Virus record (IMG/VR): IMGVR_UViG_3300042505_000752
Coordinates: 1 to 64,000 of that record
Reading direction: 5' to 3' (one strand)
DNA length: 64,000 bases
Origin: a virus
Below the pieces are notes generated by a model. That model was not told where the DNA came from. It saw nothing but the letters and a program-made list of their open reading frames with translations, and did no database searches. Below are positions 6,857 through 13,642 of this stretch, in pieces. The stretch's first letter is position 1; each line of letters opens with the position of its first letter. Made by a program: the position numbers and the translations under genes.

Positions 6857-7180
6857 ATGACACAGAGCAATACTCCCAAAAAGAAGACAGTAGCCAAAAA
6901 AACTACTGCGCCCAAAAAGGCAACAGCAAAGAAAACTAGTCCTTCATTAGCCCCCGCAAAGCGTGGTCGCCCTCCAAAGAAGAAGGCAGAAGAAGTAGTT
7001 GAACAAATCAACAATGCGGTAGATTCAGCGCAAGATAAGGTAACTGAAATTGTTGAAGAAAAAATTGATCAGGCTTTTGCCTTGATTGATGATTTTGCTG
7101 AATATGTTGTTACACCAGAGAACATTAAAAAGGCAAACTGGGTACAACGATTTTTCCGTTCGCTTGCTAAGCGTTCGTAA
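6857..7180 (+). CDS. Histone H1-like, AT-hook DNA-binding protein
   Basis: 107 residues. The first 45 are a Lys-Ala-Pro-Thr tail (PKKKTVAKKTTAPKKATAKK) ending in a classic AT-hook, KRGRPPKKK. The rest is an acidic amphipathic helix region (about 46-80) and a short basic end. Such tails resemble actinobacterial HupB/H1-like proteins. It probably binds AT-rich DNA in a non-specific way (inference), for example compacting phage DNA. It is an isolated rightward gene among leftward neighbours, with no clear ribosome site. Confidence 0.65.
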   Translation: MTQSNTPKKKTVAKKTTAPKKATAKKTSPSLAPAKRGRPPKKKAEEVVEQINNAVDSAQDKVTEIVEEKIDQAFALIDDFAEYVVTPENIKKANWVQRFFRSLAKRS

Positions 7181-7182
7181 AA

Positions 7183-7500
7183 CTATTTAATATTTTTCCC
7201 GCACTTCATACAGCGCGTTCCCCACGGAAACCATTTTAGCGTTTCCGCTGGGTGACCGCACTCAAGGATACTTATAGCCATCTTGTTGGCTGCGTTGCGC
7301 AAAAATTCGCTGAGAGTGATATTTTCTTTGTCTGCAGCGCGTTTCCAATAAGCGTGATCTTCATCCGTTGTCCTGATTAATACTTGTTTTGTAGCAGTAG
7401 AACCATCTTCTGCTCCAGTATTAGGCTTACGAGTAGGCGTAATTGTTTCAGCAATTTTTGCCATTGCTGCTTCTACATTGTCAATATTTTCGTCATCCAT
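7183..7500 (-). CDS. Ribbon-helix-helix protein with zinc ribbon
   Basis: Start at ATG 7498-7500 (MDDENIDNVEAAM...) because GAGGA lies 8 bases upstream; 105 residues. Residues 38-75 (KQVLIRTTDEDHAYWKRAA... ITLSEFLRNAAN) fit a ribbon-helix-helix DNA-binding fold. The end holds C81-x-H83 and C97-x2-C100 (CGHP, CMKCG), a likely zinc ribbon. Probably a transcription repressor (inference). It overlaps the upstream HTH gene by 8 bases and converges with the AT-hook gene, leaving two bases between stops. Confidence 0.65.
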   Translation of the reverse strand: MDDENIDNVEAAMAKIAETITPTRKPNTGAEDGSTATKQVLIRTTDEDHAYWKRAADKENITLSEFLRNAANKMAISILECGHPAETLKWFPWGTRCMKCGKNIK

Positions 7501-8131
7501 AAATTGTTTCCTCATCGTCGTCTATATCTGCTGTTTGCGCTTCAATTTCCGCGAGGGAAGGTAAAGCCCTAACTTCTTCTCCTAGAATTTGCTTAACCGT
7601 ATCAGATGGAAGCACGCCAGATAATCCCATAAGTTCAAGAAGTGCTCGCGCCTCTGTTTCGGGGTTAAATTTGTTAATTTCTGCTGGTCCAGCATTCATG
7701 GTGCCAGCGAGAATAGCCCGTGGCAAACTGTCTATTGTCTCAACGGTGAGATTAACGGTCTGTTGCTCCATGCCAAGGAGTTTTGCTCGCCTATCCATAA
7801 TTGCAAGCACTTGTTGAATTGCTTTCAAATCTGGCTCTACAGTAATTTCAGTACCATCATCTAGCGTGGTTTTACGGTGCTGGGTTAGCGGCCAGATTGC
7901 TTGTTGCAATGCGTCTAGTCGCTCTAATTCCATGCGAAGCACTTCGGGGTATGCCATTAGTGCTTCTTTATTCATTTTTTCCAGTTGACGCTTAATAGCA
8001 GCATTAACTGATTGGGTCGTAATATTGAAACGACGACCAATTTCCTGCGGAGAAACACCTGCTTGACGCATCTTGAAAATACGCAAATCGCGTTCAGCCA
8101 AAAATTCTTTTGTCAAGCCTTTGCTACTCAT
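7493..8131 (-). CDS. HTH protein, possible small terminase subunit
   Basis: 212 residues. Residues 12-45 (AERDLRIFKMRQAGVSPQEIGRRFNIT...) are a helix-turn-helix, followed by a long helical region with LAIMDRRAKLLGM, wording often seen in small terminase subunits, and an acidic tail. The large subunit is 49 kb away (57059-58363), so the TerS role is uncertain; a transcription regulator is the alternative. Start abuts the primase-helicase stop. Confidence 0.5.
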   Translation of the reverse strand: MSSKGLTKEFLAERDLRIFKMRQAGVSPQEIGRRFNITTQSVNAAIKRQLEKMNKEALMAYPEVLRMELERLDALQQAIWPLTQHRKTTLDDGTEITVEPDLKAIQQVLAIMDRRAKLLGMEQQTVNLTVETIDSLPRAILAGTMNAGPAEINKFNPETEARALLELMGLSGVLPSDTVKQILGEEVRALPSLAEIEAQTADIDDDEETIYG

Positions 8132-9843
8132 CAGTCACCTTCTAGGAATTCTAGCACCTCAAACGGAAATACTTTCCCACGCTTCATTTTAGTCGGCCAT
8201 CTACGCTGGTCACGGGCACCTCGGAAGTGCCTGACTTCGTAAACATAACCATCAACTGATGTTGGGTCGGGCTGTAAAGATAAGCCAAATTCAGGCCAGC
8301 GTGACCATACGGCGGAACCAAATGGTCGCAAATCTCGTGATGCCATGGCGCTACCAAGCGGAGCATGATGCTCAAACCAAAAGGCGCACTTAAAGTATTC
8401 ACGAAGAGTGTCAAAGTATTTAGCAATCTCAATTGCTACGGATTCGCTTGTTCTTCCGCCTGGGTCAATAAATGACTTATAGATAGGACCGAGGAATACA
8501 ATGTCAGGCTTAACTATTTCAAGTTTCTCCTCAATCATCATCCTGTCCTGCATTCTCATTAAGTCAATACCGTCAGGCTTGATGAGTAGATGGGCATCAG
8601 GAACATGCTTATTACCGTAATGTAATGTCGCATTATAGATATTTCGTGATGTTCGCCTAATGATTCTTTCGGGGTTTTCCAAGTCAATCATGAGAGTACG
8701 CATCGGTGGAATTGCCTCAAAGGTAAAAGGATGCAGACCAGAGGAAACGCAAAGTGCCACCTGTCGTGCAAGCATCGTTTTTCCCACCCCCTCAGCAGCA
8801 ACAACCATCACTCGCTCGCCACGCTCTAGGAGACCGGGTATAACCCAATCGTATGTGTCCGTCTCCGACTCATTAACGAATTCTCCCCACTCAACTAAGC
8901 GTCCCTCGTTCTTTACTGCCACAACCTGAGGGTCTAATTCAAGAAGAATTCTTTCAGCACGCTGGATTTTTGCTTGATGGGATAAATTATCTTTCTCAAA
9001 TAATTTGTGAAGTTTGTCTAAGACTGGCGCATATGGATCGTGAGCCTCAGGCTCATCTACCATTTCATCAAAATCACGCAAGTCCTCAAGTTTTCCGCCA
9101 CCCTTGAGAAGATCAGTTACATCTTTTACTTTGTCTGCAATTTTAACTGAGACTTGGCACTCTGCTTGGATTAATTTATTTGAAACATCAAGAGCGTGCT
9201 TTTTACCAACTTCATCGTTGTCTGCAACTATAACGATCTTTGCACCAGCAAGCGTCTCGGTGTGGATGTCTAGCCACTTACCTGCACCACCAGGCATTGT
9301 TGTTGCTGGTATGCCCATGTTGATGAGGGTATTAGAGTCTTTTTCTCCCTCAACTACCCAAATGGTTTCGCCATTATCACGAGAGGCACAAATCATTGGC
9401 AGGTTGTATAGGACTTTTTCAATCCCATCAAGATTCATTACCCATTCGCCACTTACTGGGTCTACACGGCGTTGACGGAATGTTTTTTTGCCATCCTCAT
9501 CAACAAATCTTTGTTTTTGAAATAACAATTCACCCAAAGCATCACGATAATCGTAAGTTTCTACAAGGGTTAATCTTTGTTTCTTTTTTGGAATATCTTT
9601 TGGTGGCATTAAATCAGAAACTGTCATTCCAACCGACCCACAAATAGTTTCTACATCACAAGGAATTCCGCGGTGACATGTAACTAGGACGCGACCATCA
9701 GTGCCTTGACCAATTGAAAGGGATGGGTTTTTATCATCATTTCTACACGGGCATTGTGCTGACCAATTTTGACCGTTTTGTTTTACGCCATTAAGTTTTG
9801 ATAGAAATTTCTCTACCTCTGATGAAGTATTTTCCCTTGCCAT
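8131..9843 (-). CDS. Primase-helicase: zinc finger, TOPRIM, RepA-like ATPase
   Basis: 570 residues. A CHC2-type zinc finger is seen at C31, C33, C56 and C62. A TOPRIM domain follows, with E165 (VVEGEKD) and D208-x-D210 (VADNDEVG). A RecA/RepA-like ATPase has Walker A at 349-356 (AAEGVGKT) and hydrophobic strand plus Asp (KPDIVFLGP) as Walker B. Such proteins make primers and unwind DNA at phage forks. AGAGGGA precedes the ATG. It sits with ThyX, WhiB and TerS-like genes in the replication block. Confidence 0.85.
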   Translation of the reverse strand: MARENTSSEVEKFLSKLNGVKQNGQNWSAQCPCRNDDKNPSLSIGQGTDGRVLVTCHRGIPCDVETICGSVGMTVSDLMPPKDIPKKKQRLTLVETYDYRDALGELLFQKQRFVDEDGKKTFRQRRVDPVSGEWVMNLDGIEKVLYNLPMICASRDNGETIWVVEGEKDSNTLINMGIPATTMPGGAGKWLDIHTETLAGAKIVIVADNDEVGKKHALDVSNKLIQAECQVSVKIADKVKDVTDLLKGGGKLEDLRDFDEMVDEPEAHDPYAPVLDKLHKLFEKDNLSHQAKIQRAERILLELDPQVVAVKNEGRLVEWGEFVNESETDTYDWVIPGLLERGERVMVVAAEGVGKTMLARQVALCVSSGLHPFTFEAIPPMRTLMIDLENPERIIRRTSRNIYNATLHYGNKHVPDAHLLIKPDGIDLMRMQDRMMIEEKLEIVKPDIVFLGPIYKSFIDPGGRTSESVAIEIAKYFDTLREYFKCAFWFEHHAPLGSAMASRDLRPFGSAVWSRWPEFGLSLQPDPTSVDGYVYEVRHFRGARDQRRWPTKMKRGKVFPFEVLEFLEGD

Positions 9844-9885
9844 AATTCCCTCTTGTTTAGCATATAACTACTAGAAGGACGCAGA

Positions 9886-10563
9886 TTACGGCGCTTTTCT
9901 TCCGTTAGCAATAAATGAATTGTATGTTACTGGCATTTGTTCAGCAAGGATTTGCTCTAATGCATTGGCGTAATCACGAATTTCTTTTTGAGCATGTGAA
10001 TCTGCTCTTAGTTCAATGAAGTTCATTAAAGAACGAGCATTGCATGTTGCGTAGAACTGAGTGAATGTTCCTACAGGAAGAACAACGCGAGCAAGTTCCT
10101 TGGCAACACCAAGGTCTAAAAGTGAACGATATGAATCATAAGCATGACGCATAACTTCGCCCATTATCTCCGATGCATCAACTGCAATAACTTCTTCAAG
10201 TGGTTCAAAAGAGTAACGACCAGGTACTCCAACTTGCGTACGGAAATCTTCAATCTCTGGAATGAAAAACTCGTCGTTCATCTCTGCATATCGTGCTGAA
10301 AATTCGTTATACGACCAGCCGATTCTGTGACGGAACCATTCTCTTGTTACGAAAATTGGTGCCTTGATATGAAGTCTAAAAAAGTTATGTTCAAATGGTG
10401 TACCGTGCTGATTTTTCAAAAGATAGTTGATAAGCCCAATGTCCCCATCGGAGATTTCCTCTACACGCTTTCCGAAAGAAACTCGTGCGCTATTGACAAC
10501 ACTTCTATCATCAGCCATTACTGCGTCTAGGCGTACAAAACCGCCACCTGCTATTTCAATCAT
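9886..10563 (-). CDS. thyX: Flavin-dependent thymidylate synthase
   Basis: Start at ATG 10561-10563 (MIEIAGGGFVRLDAVM) because it overlaps the WhiB stop as ATGA; 225 residues, normal for ThyX. The ThyX signature RHRxxSxNExSxR is seen at 78-91 as RHRIGWSYNEFSAR, with one extra residue. The enzyme makes dTMP from dUMP using FAD, NADPH and methylene-tetrahydrofolate, supplying phage DNA synthesis. Other conserved stretches are HGTPFEH (53-59) and NARSLMNFIELR. Works with NrdJ (13643-15571) in nucleotide supply. Confidence 0.92.
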   Translation of the reverse strand: MIEIAGGGFVRLDAVMADDRSVVNSARVSFGKRVEEISDGDIGLINYLLKNQHGTPFEHNFFRLHIKAPIFVTREWFRHRIGWSYNEFSARYAEMNDEFFIPEIEDFRTQVGVPGRYSFEPLEEVIAVDASEIMGEVMRHAYDSYRSLLDLGVAKELARVVLPVGTFTQFYATCNARSLMNFIELRADSHAQKEIRDYANALEQILAEQMPVTYNSFIANGRKAP

Positions 10564-10817
10564 TTTGATATTGCACTCACTCTCCGTGAAACACCCCGTT
10601 CTATTGGTGTCTTTCCTCCCCAAATACCGAATATTTCTTTATTTTCCATAGCGGATAGCAAGCATTGCTCTCTAACTTTACAAATGTTACAAAGTGTCTT
10701 TGCTTGAACCATCAACTTGCGACTTTCACGACTGTTCATCTCTTTTGGGAACCACCATTCTTGTGGTTGCCCCTTGCACATGGCATCTTTAGCCCAATCG
10801 TTATTCTTGAATTCCAT
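10560..10817 (-). CDS. WhiB-family iron-sulfur regulator
   Basis: 85 residues. Four cysteines fit the WhiB pattern: C14, then C43-x2-C46-x5-C52, expected to bind a 4Fe-4S cluster. WWFP (21-24) and the turn GIWGG (64-68) are typical, followed by a basic end (SRRVSAISK). WhiB proteins occur in actinobacteria and their phages, so this is the strongest host clue. It probably redirects host transcription by contacting the sigma factor (family knowledge). A perfect AAGGAGG site lies 6 bases upstream; the end couples to thyX. Confidence 0.92.
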   Translation of the reverse strand: MEFKNNDWAKDAMCKGQPQEWWFPKEMNSRESRKLMVQAKTLCNICKVREQCLLSAMENKEIFGIWGGKTPIERGVSRRVSAISK

Positions 10818-10986
10818 TTTGCCTCCTTAGAAATGAAAAATTGATCTTACGCACACGAGCGAAAAAAGTCAAGTATTTGTTGATGAATTCGGTAATTTTA
10901 TTTTCTTCAGTCGGCAAGACTGGAGCCTTGTAATCGGGATGATTCGTGAAGTCCTTATAACGAAAATGATGGTTTCGGTCGTTCAT
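10801..10986 (-). CDS. Hypothetical small protein, 61 aa
   Basis: MNDRNHHFRYKDFTNHPDY... starts in an ATGA overlap with the methyltransferase stop and ends inside the 5' end of the WhiB gene. It is basic with a short aromatic helix (FINKYLTFFARVRKINFSFL). No ribosome site, so coupled translation is likely. No recognised family. Confidence 0.5.
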   Translation of the reverse strand: MNDRNHHFRYKDFTNHPDYKAPVLPTEENKITEFINKYLTFFARVRKINFSFLRRQNGIQE

Positions 10987-12095
10987 GAATTATCAAATAA
11001 AGATAATTGTTCCTGTCTTTGCAGGCGGGCAGTTACAGCCTCGTTTACTCGTTTGTCAATTAACGGTATGTATTCAGAATTCAACTCTACTGCAACCCCG
11101 TTTCTGTCATTAAGTATAGCAACAGCAACAGTTGTGCCAGAACCGCCGAATGGGTCAATGACTGTTCCATCCTGCGGACACCCCGCAAGAATGCAAGGTT
11201 CAATGAGGTCAGGTGGGAAAGCGGCAAAGTGAGCACCTTTGTATGGTCGTGTTGCTACTGTCCATACAGAGCGTTTATTTTTGAACTCTCCTGTAGCGCC
11301 AGTCATGTTATTCATTGTCGTACCACGACGCGAATCTTTTCGTGCCCCACGGTTATCCCCTGCATATACTGCTGGTTCTTTAATTGCGTCTGCATCAAAA
11401 TAATAGTGTGGGCTTTTAGAAAGCAAGAAAATATACTCATGCGCTTTTGTGCATCTATCTTTTACTGACTCAGGCATTGGATTGGGCTTGTGCCAAATAA
11501 TGTCTTGGCGCAAATACCAACCATCAGCCTGAAGCGCAAGTGCTACTCGCCAAGGAATTCCTACAAGATCTTTTGGCTTTAATCCATCTGAAATTCTGTT
11601 AGTTATCGTCTCTCGTGGATTGCCAAATCCAGCCCTGCCTCCATTGCTGGCGCGCGAATTATTCCCTGCGTATGAATCACCAAGATTTAACCAAAGTGTT
11701 CCATCGTCCTTTAGTACACGCCGTACTTCTCGGAAGACTAAGACCATCTGTTCAACAAATTCATCAGGGGATTGCTCTAAGCCAATTTGTTGGTCAATTC
11801 TTGTTGCTCCGCATAAATGGCAGTTATCTGATGCTCCACCCCTATTTGCCACCTCTGGTCGCAGTACCTGAGTTCCACGCTTTGGGTCGTTCCATTTGGT
11901 TGGCATGGAAATCGTATGTTCGCAGTCGGGTTCGCCACCTTCCCACTCTGCCGTTCCATAGTCGCGAAGCCCCCAGTAAGGTGGAGAAGTTACACAACAA
12001 TTGATGCTTTTTTCTGGCAATAGTGACAATACTTCTCGGCAGTCGCCATTATAAATGCGATATTTCTCGCCCTCTAATGCGGGTGAAATGTCCAA
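10983..12095 (-). CDS. DNA methyltransferase, N4-cytosine or N6-adenine type
   Basis: Start chosen at TTG 12093-12095 because GGAG lies 7 bases upstream; 370 residues. Catalytic motif SPPYWGLRDYG is at about 37-47 and the AdoMet motif DPFGGSGTT lies near the C-terminus, the permuted order of beta-class enzymes. Cys pairs in the insert (DCEH, NCHLC) may bind zinc. No restriction partner is visible nearby, so it probably protects phage DNA or regulates it (inference). Target sequence cannot be read from the gene. Confidence 0.88.
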   Translation of the reverse strand: MDISPALEGEKYRIYNGDCREVLSLLPEKSINCCVTSPPYWGLRDYGTAEWEGGEPDCEHTISMPTKWNDPKRGTQVLRPEVANRGGASDNCHLCGATRIDQQIGLEQSPDEFVEQMVLVFREVRRVLKDDGTLWLNLGDSYAGNNSRASNGGRAGFGNPRETITNRISDGLKPKDLVGIPWRVALALQADGWYLRQDIIWHKPNPMPESVKDRCTKAHEYIFLLSKSPHYYFDADAIKEPAVYAGDNRGARKDSRRGTTMNNMTGATGEFKNKRSVWTVATRPYKGAHFAAFPPDLIEPCILAGCPQDGTVIDPFGGSGTTVAVAILNDRNGVAVELNSEYIPLIDKRVNEAVTARLQRQEQLSLFDNS

Positions 12096-12110
12096 TTTGG
12101 TCTCCAATAG

Positions 12111-12188
12111 TTAAGATAGATGTGAAAATATATACAAAAGCAAATATGCCGACGCTACCAATGCGGCAATTTCTTGCCAGTCTCGCAT
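12111..12188 (-). CDS. 25-residue single-membrane-segment peptide
   Basis: Not previously listed because it is short: ATG 12186-12188, TAA 12111-12113. The product MRDWQEIAALVASAYLLLYI plus FSHLS is one hydrophobic helix after a charged start. AGGGA lies 8 bases before ATG, and the start is one base after the upstream stop, so it fits the operon. Possible roles: holin-like, membrane-localised regulator, or a tiny membrane protein of unknown function. Confidence 0.5.
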   Translation of the reverse strand: MRDWQEIAALVASAYLLLYIFSHLS

Positions 12189-12189
12189 C

Positions 12190-12567
12190 TTAGAATCCCT
12201 GTGATTTTGCTTCATCAGTTAATGCCTTCATATAGTCCTGCCACTCTGTAATTGGCGAAATGTCAATTTCTGACATCAGACTAGGGTCAGTGAATACTAG
12301 GCGGTCATAGAGCGCCTGAGATAGGTCTGCGAGCGATTGCGCATGGTCTGTCACTGTTGAGTACAGAGAGAATCCACTCACCGCCATTGCCATCAAAACC
12401 AATAGTGAACGGGATGCCGTAGAAATAACTTGAGCATCTTCTTCTGACATGTTGTCATACTTGCCAATTTTGCCTAATAGTGTAGATGTTGCTAAAATAT
12501 AGTCAACCATATCTTCATCTGGTGGGCGAAATTCGGTGTTAAATAAATTCTCTGGAGTATCAGGCAT
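12190..12567 (-). CDS. Hypothetical protein, 125 aa
   Basis: MPDTPENLFNTEFRPPDEDM... has GAGGAGC before its ATG, which overlaps the upstream stop (TAATG). Residues 48-68 (ISTASRSLLVLMAMAVSGFSL) are hydrophobic and could be a buried or membrane helix. The rest is acidic. Second gene of the leftward run from 12746. No family recognised. Confidence 0.6.
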   Translation of the reverse strand: MPDTPENLFNTEFRPPDEDMVDYILATSTLLGKIGKYDNMSEEDAQVISTASRSLLVLMAMAVSGFSLYSTVTDHAQSLADLSQALYDRLVFTDPSLMSEIDISPITEWQDYMKALTDEAKSQGF

Positions 12568-12746
12568 TACTTGCTCCTCGTTTGTAGGGTTAAATCTCTA
12601 AATGAACCTATTGCCTTCTGAACTGACGAATTAGAAGCCAAGTCTGGGTATATTTTTACACAATTAAAGAGTGCATCAACTAGTTCTTTATTGATACTAG
12701 CAAGATGATCTTGTTTAGTTAGTTTTTTTCTTTTTGCGTAAAACAT
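12567..12746 (-). CDS. Hypothetical protein, 59 aa, likely leaderless
   Basis: The frame is open further upstream, but ATG 12744-12746 (MFYAKRKKLTKQDHLASINK...) is preferred: a TTGACA-17-TACTGT promoter ends so that transcription would start on the A of this ATG, and no ribosome site exists. The product is a basic helical protein. Unknown function; first gene of the methyltransferase-WhiB-ThyX operon. Confidence 0.5.
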   Translation of the reverse strand: MFYAKRKKLTKQDHLASINKELVDALFNCVKIYPDLASNSSVQKAIGSFRDLTLQTRSK

Positions 12747-12752
12747 TCGGCA

Positions 12753-12781
12753 ACAGTAATCAGGGAAGGTGCGCTTGTCAA
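12753..12781 (-). promoter_or_regulatory. Promoter predicted to make a leaderless mRNA
   Basis: TTGACA (12776-12781) and TACTGT (12753-12758) are 17 bases apart on the minus strand. Six bases separate the -10 from ATG 12744-12746, so the start site would be the A of the start codon. Leaderless genes are common in actinobacteria. Confidence 0.55.
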
Positions 12782-12864
12782 GTATTTGAATGACTGCAAA
12801 AATAAAATTGAAAAATATTCTTTCGGAAGTTGCATAATTATTTGACTGTAGGTACCATGTACTC

Positions 12865-12878
12865 GTGGTTATAACCAC
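12865..12878. promoter_or_regulatory. 14-bp perfect palindrome, candidate operator
   Basis: GTGGTTATAACCAC is a perfect palindrome 30 bases before the rightward gene at 12908 and within the divergent intergenic region shared with 12746. A site of this size suits a dimeric repressor. TTGACT at 12842-12847 upstream could be part of a rightward promoter, but the spacing to a -10 is poor. Confidence 0.4.
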
Positions 12879-12907
12879 AACAACTACAATTATTAGGAGA
12901 AACTATT

Positions 12908-13159
12908 ATGGCAACAGAGTTTGAAAAACTCGCAAGCAGTCCAACTGGTATGCGACGCGGACGCATTAGTCGTCTCACCGCAGAACAAAAGGCTGAAAAA
13001 CTTATTGAGACAAAGGCAAAGAATCGTCTCCGCAACGAGGCGCGTCGTCGTGCCCACATCGTCTTGCAGTATCGTTACCAGAGCGAATTTGAACAATTGA
13101 TTGAATCAGAAATGAAGAATTTGATTGCCAACGATCCTCGGTACGCAACAATTTCCTGA
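12908..13159 (+). CDS. Small basic hypothetical protein, 83 aa
   Basis: MATEFEKLASSPTGMRRGRIS... has AGGAGA 8 bases before ATG. A basic centre (KAKNRLRNEARRRAHIV) suggests nucleic-acid or protein binding, flanked by helical segments. It is followed by a strong terminator, so it is a single-gene transcription unit with its own palindrome. No family recognised. Confidence 0.65.
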   Translation: MATEFEKLASSPTGMRRGRISRLTAEQKAEKLIETKAKNRLRNEARRRAHIVLQYRYQSEFEQLIESEMKNLIANDPRYATIS

Positions 13160-13180
13160 AAACAAAAAATATGTGGCGAG

Positions 13181-13205
13181 AGACACCCTTCGGGGTGTCT
13201 TTTTG
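13181..13205 (+). terminator. Intrinsic terminator with TTCG tetraloop
   Basis: AGACACCC and GGGTGTCT form a perfect 8-bp stem closed by TTCG, followed directly by a T-run. It ends the transcript of the gene at 12908-13159. Confidence 0.85.
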
Positions 13206-13253
13206 CTTTATAAGGTCTAATGGCAAAACCTTGTTGTGATGTACCATCTTTAG

Positions 13254-13559
13254 ATGAGTTATGAAGCCGATAAAAACACAGAATATGTTCTTGGCAACAT
13301 AACAATCCTCAGGCAGGGTCATGAACCTTGCATTGTTTGTGGACACCCAACAGGAGACTGTTCAACTAGTACATCTCAGCCTCATCACATTTGGGGAATG
13401 ACGGAAGTACCGTCGCTACAAGAAACAAACATGATGCTTGTAGAGCATGATGTTATTGAATGGAGACAAATAACGCCATTCACAAAAGCAAAAGTTATTC
13501 TTGCTCGTGCTGGACAACAGATAGCAGTCTCACGAGCAATAGAACTCGGAATCATCTAG
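13254..13559 (+). CDS. Hypothetical protein with Cys cluster, 101 aa
   Basis: MSYEADKNTEYVLGNITILR... contains CIVCGHPTGDC (C-x2-C-x6-C) and later His-His, a likely zinc site. No ribosome site; TACCAT lies six bases before ATG, so the mRNA may be leaderless. A 14-codon frame (13220-13264, AAGG upstream) overlaps the start and might act as a leader. It precedes the ribonucleotide reductase, to which no functional link is visible. Confidence 0.6.
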   Translation: MSYEADKNTEYVLGNITILRQGHEPCIVCGHPTGDCSTSTSQPHHIWGMTEVPSLQETNMMLVEHDVIEWRQITPFTKAKVILARAGQQIAVSRAIELGII

Positions 13560-13642
13560 TCTGTCCGTTAAACCAACGAGCAGACGAAAGATTTTTTGAC
13601 TCTGCTTTATAACATCAACCAAAAACACAGAAAGAAAAAAAA

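Noticed and set aside
13220-13264. 14-codon leader peptide before the gene at 13254
   Set aside because: It has AAGG four bases upstream and overlaps the next start, but there is no regulatory hairpin or amino-acid bias, so chance is likely.
13560-13642. Cobalamin riboswitch before the B12-dependent reductase
   Set aside because: The gap is only 83 bases, too short, and lacks the B12-box; only a weak inverted repeat is visible.
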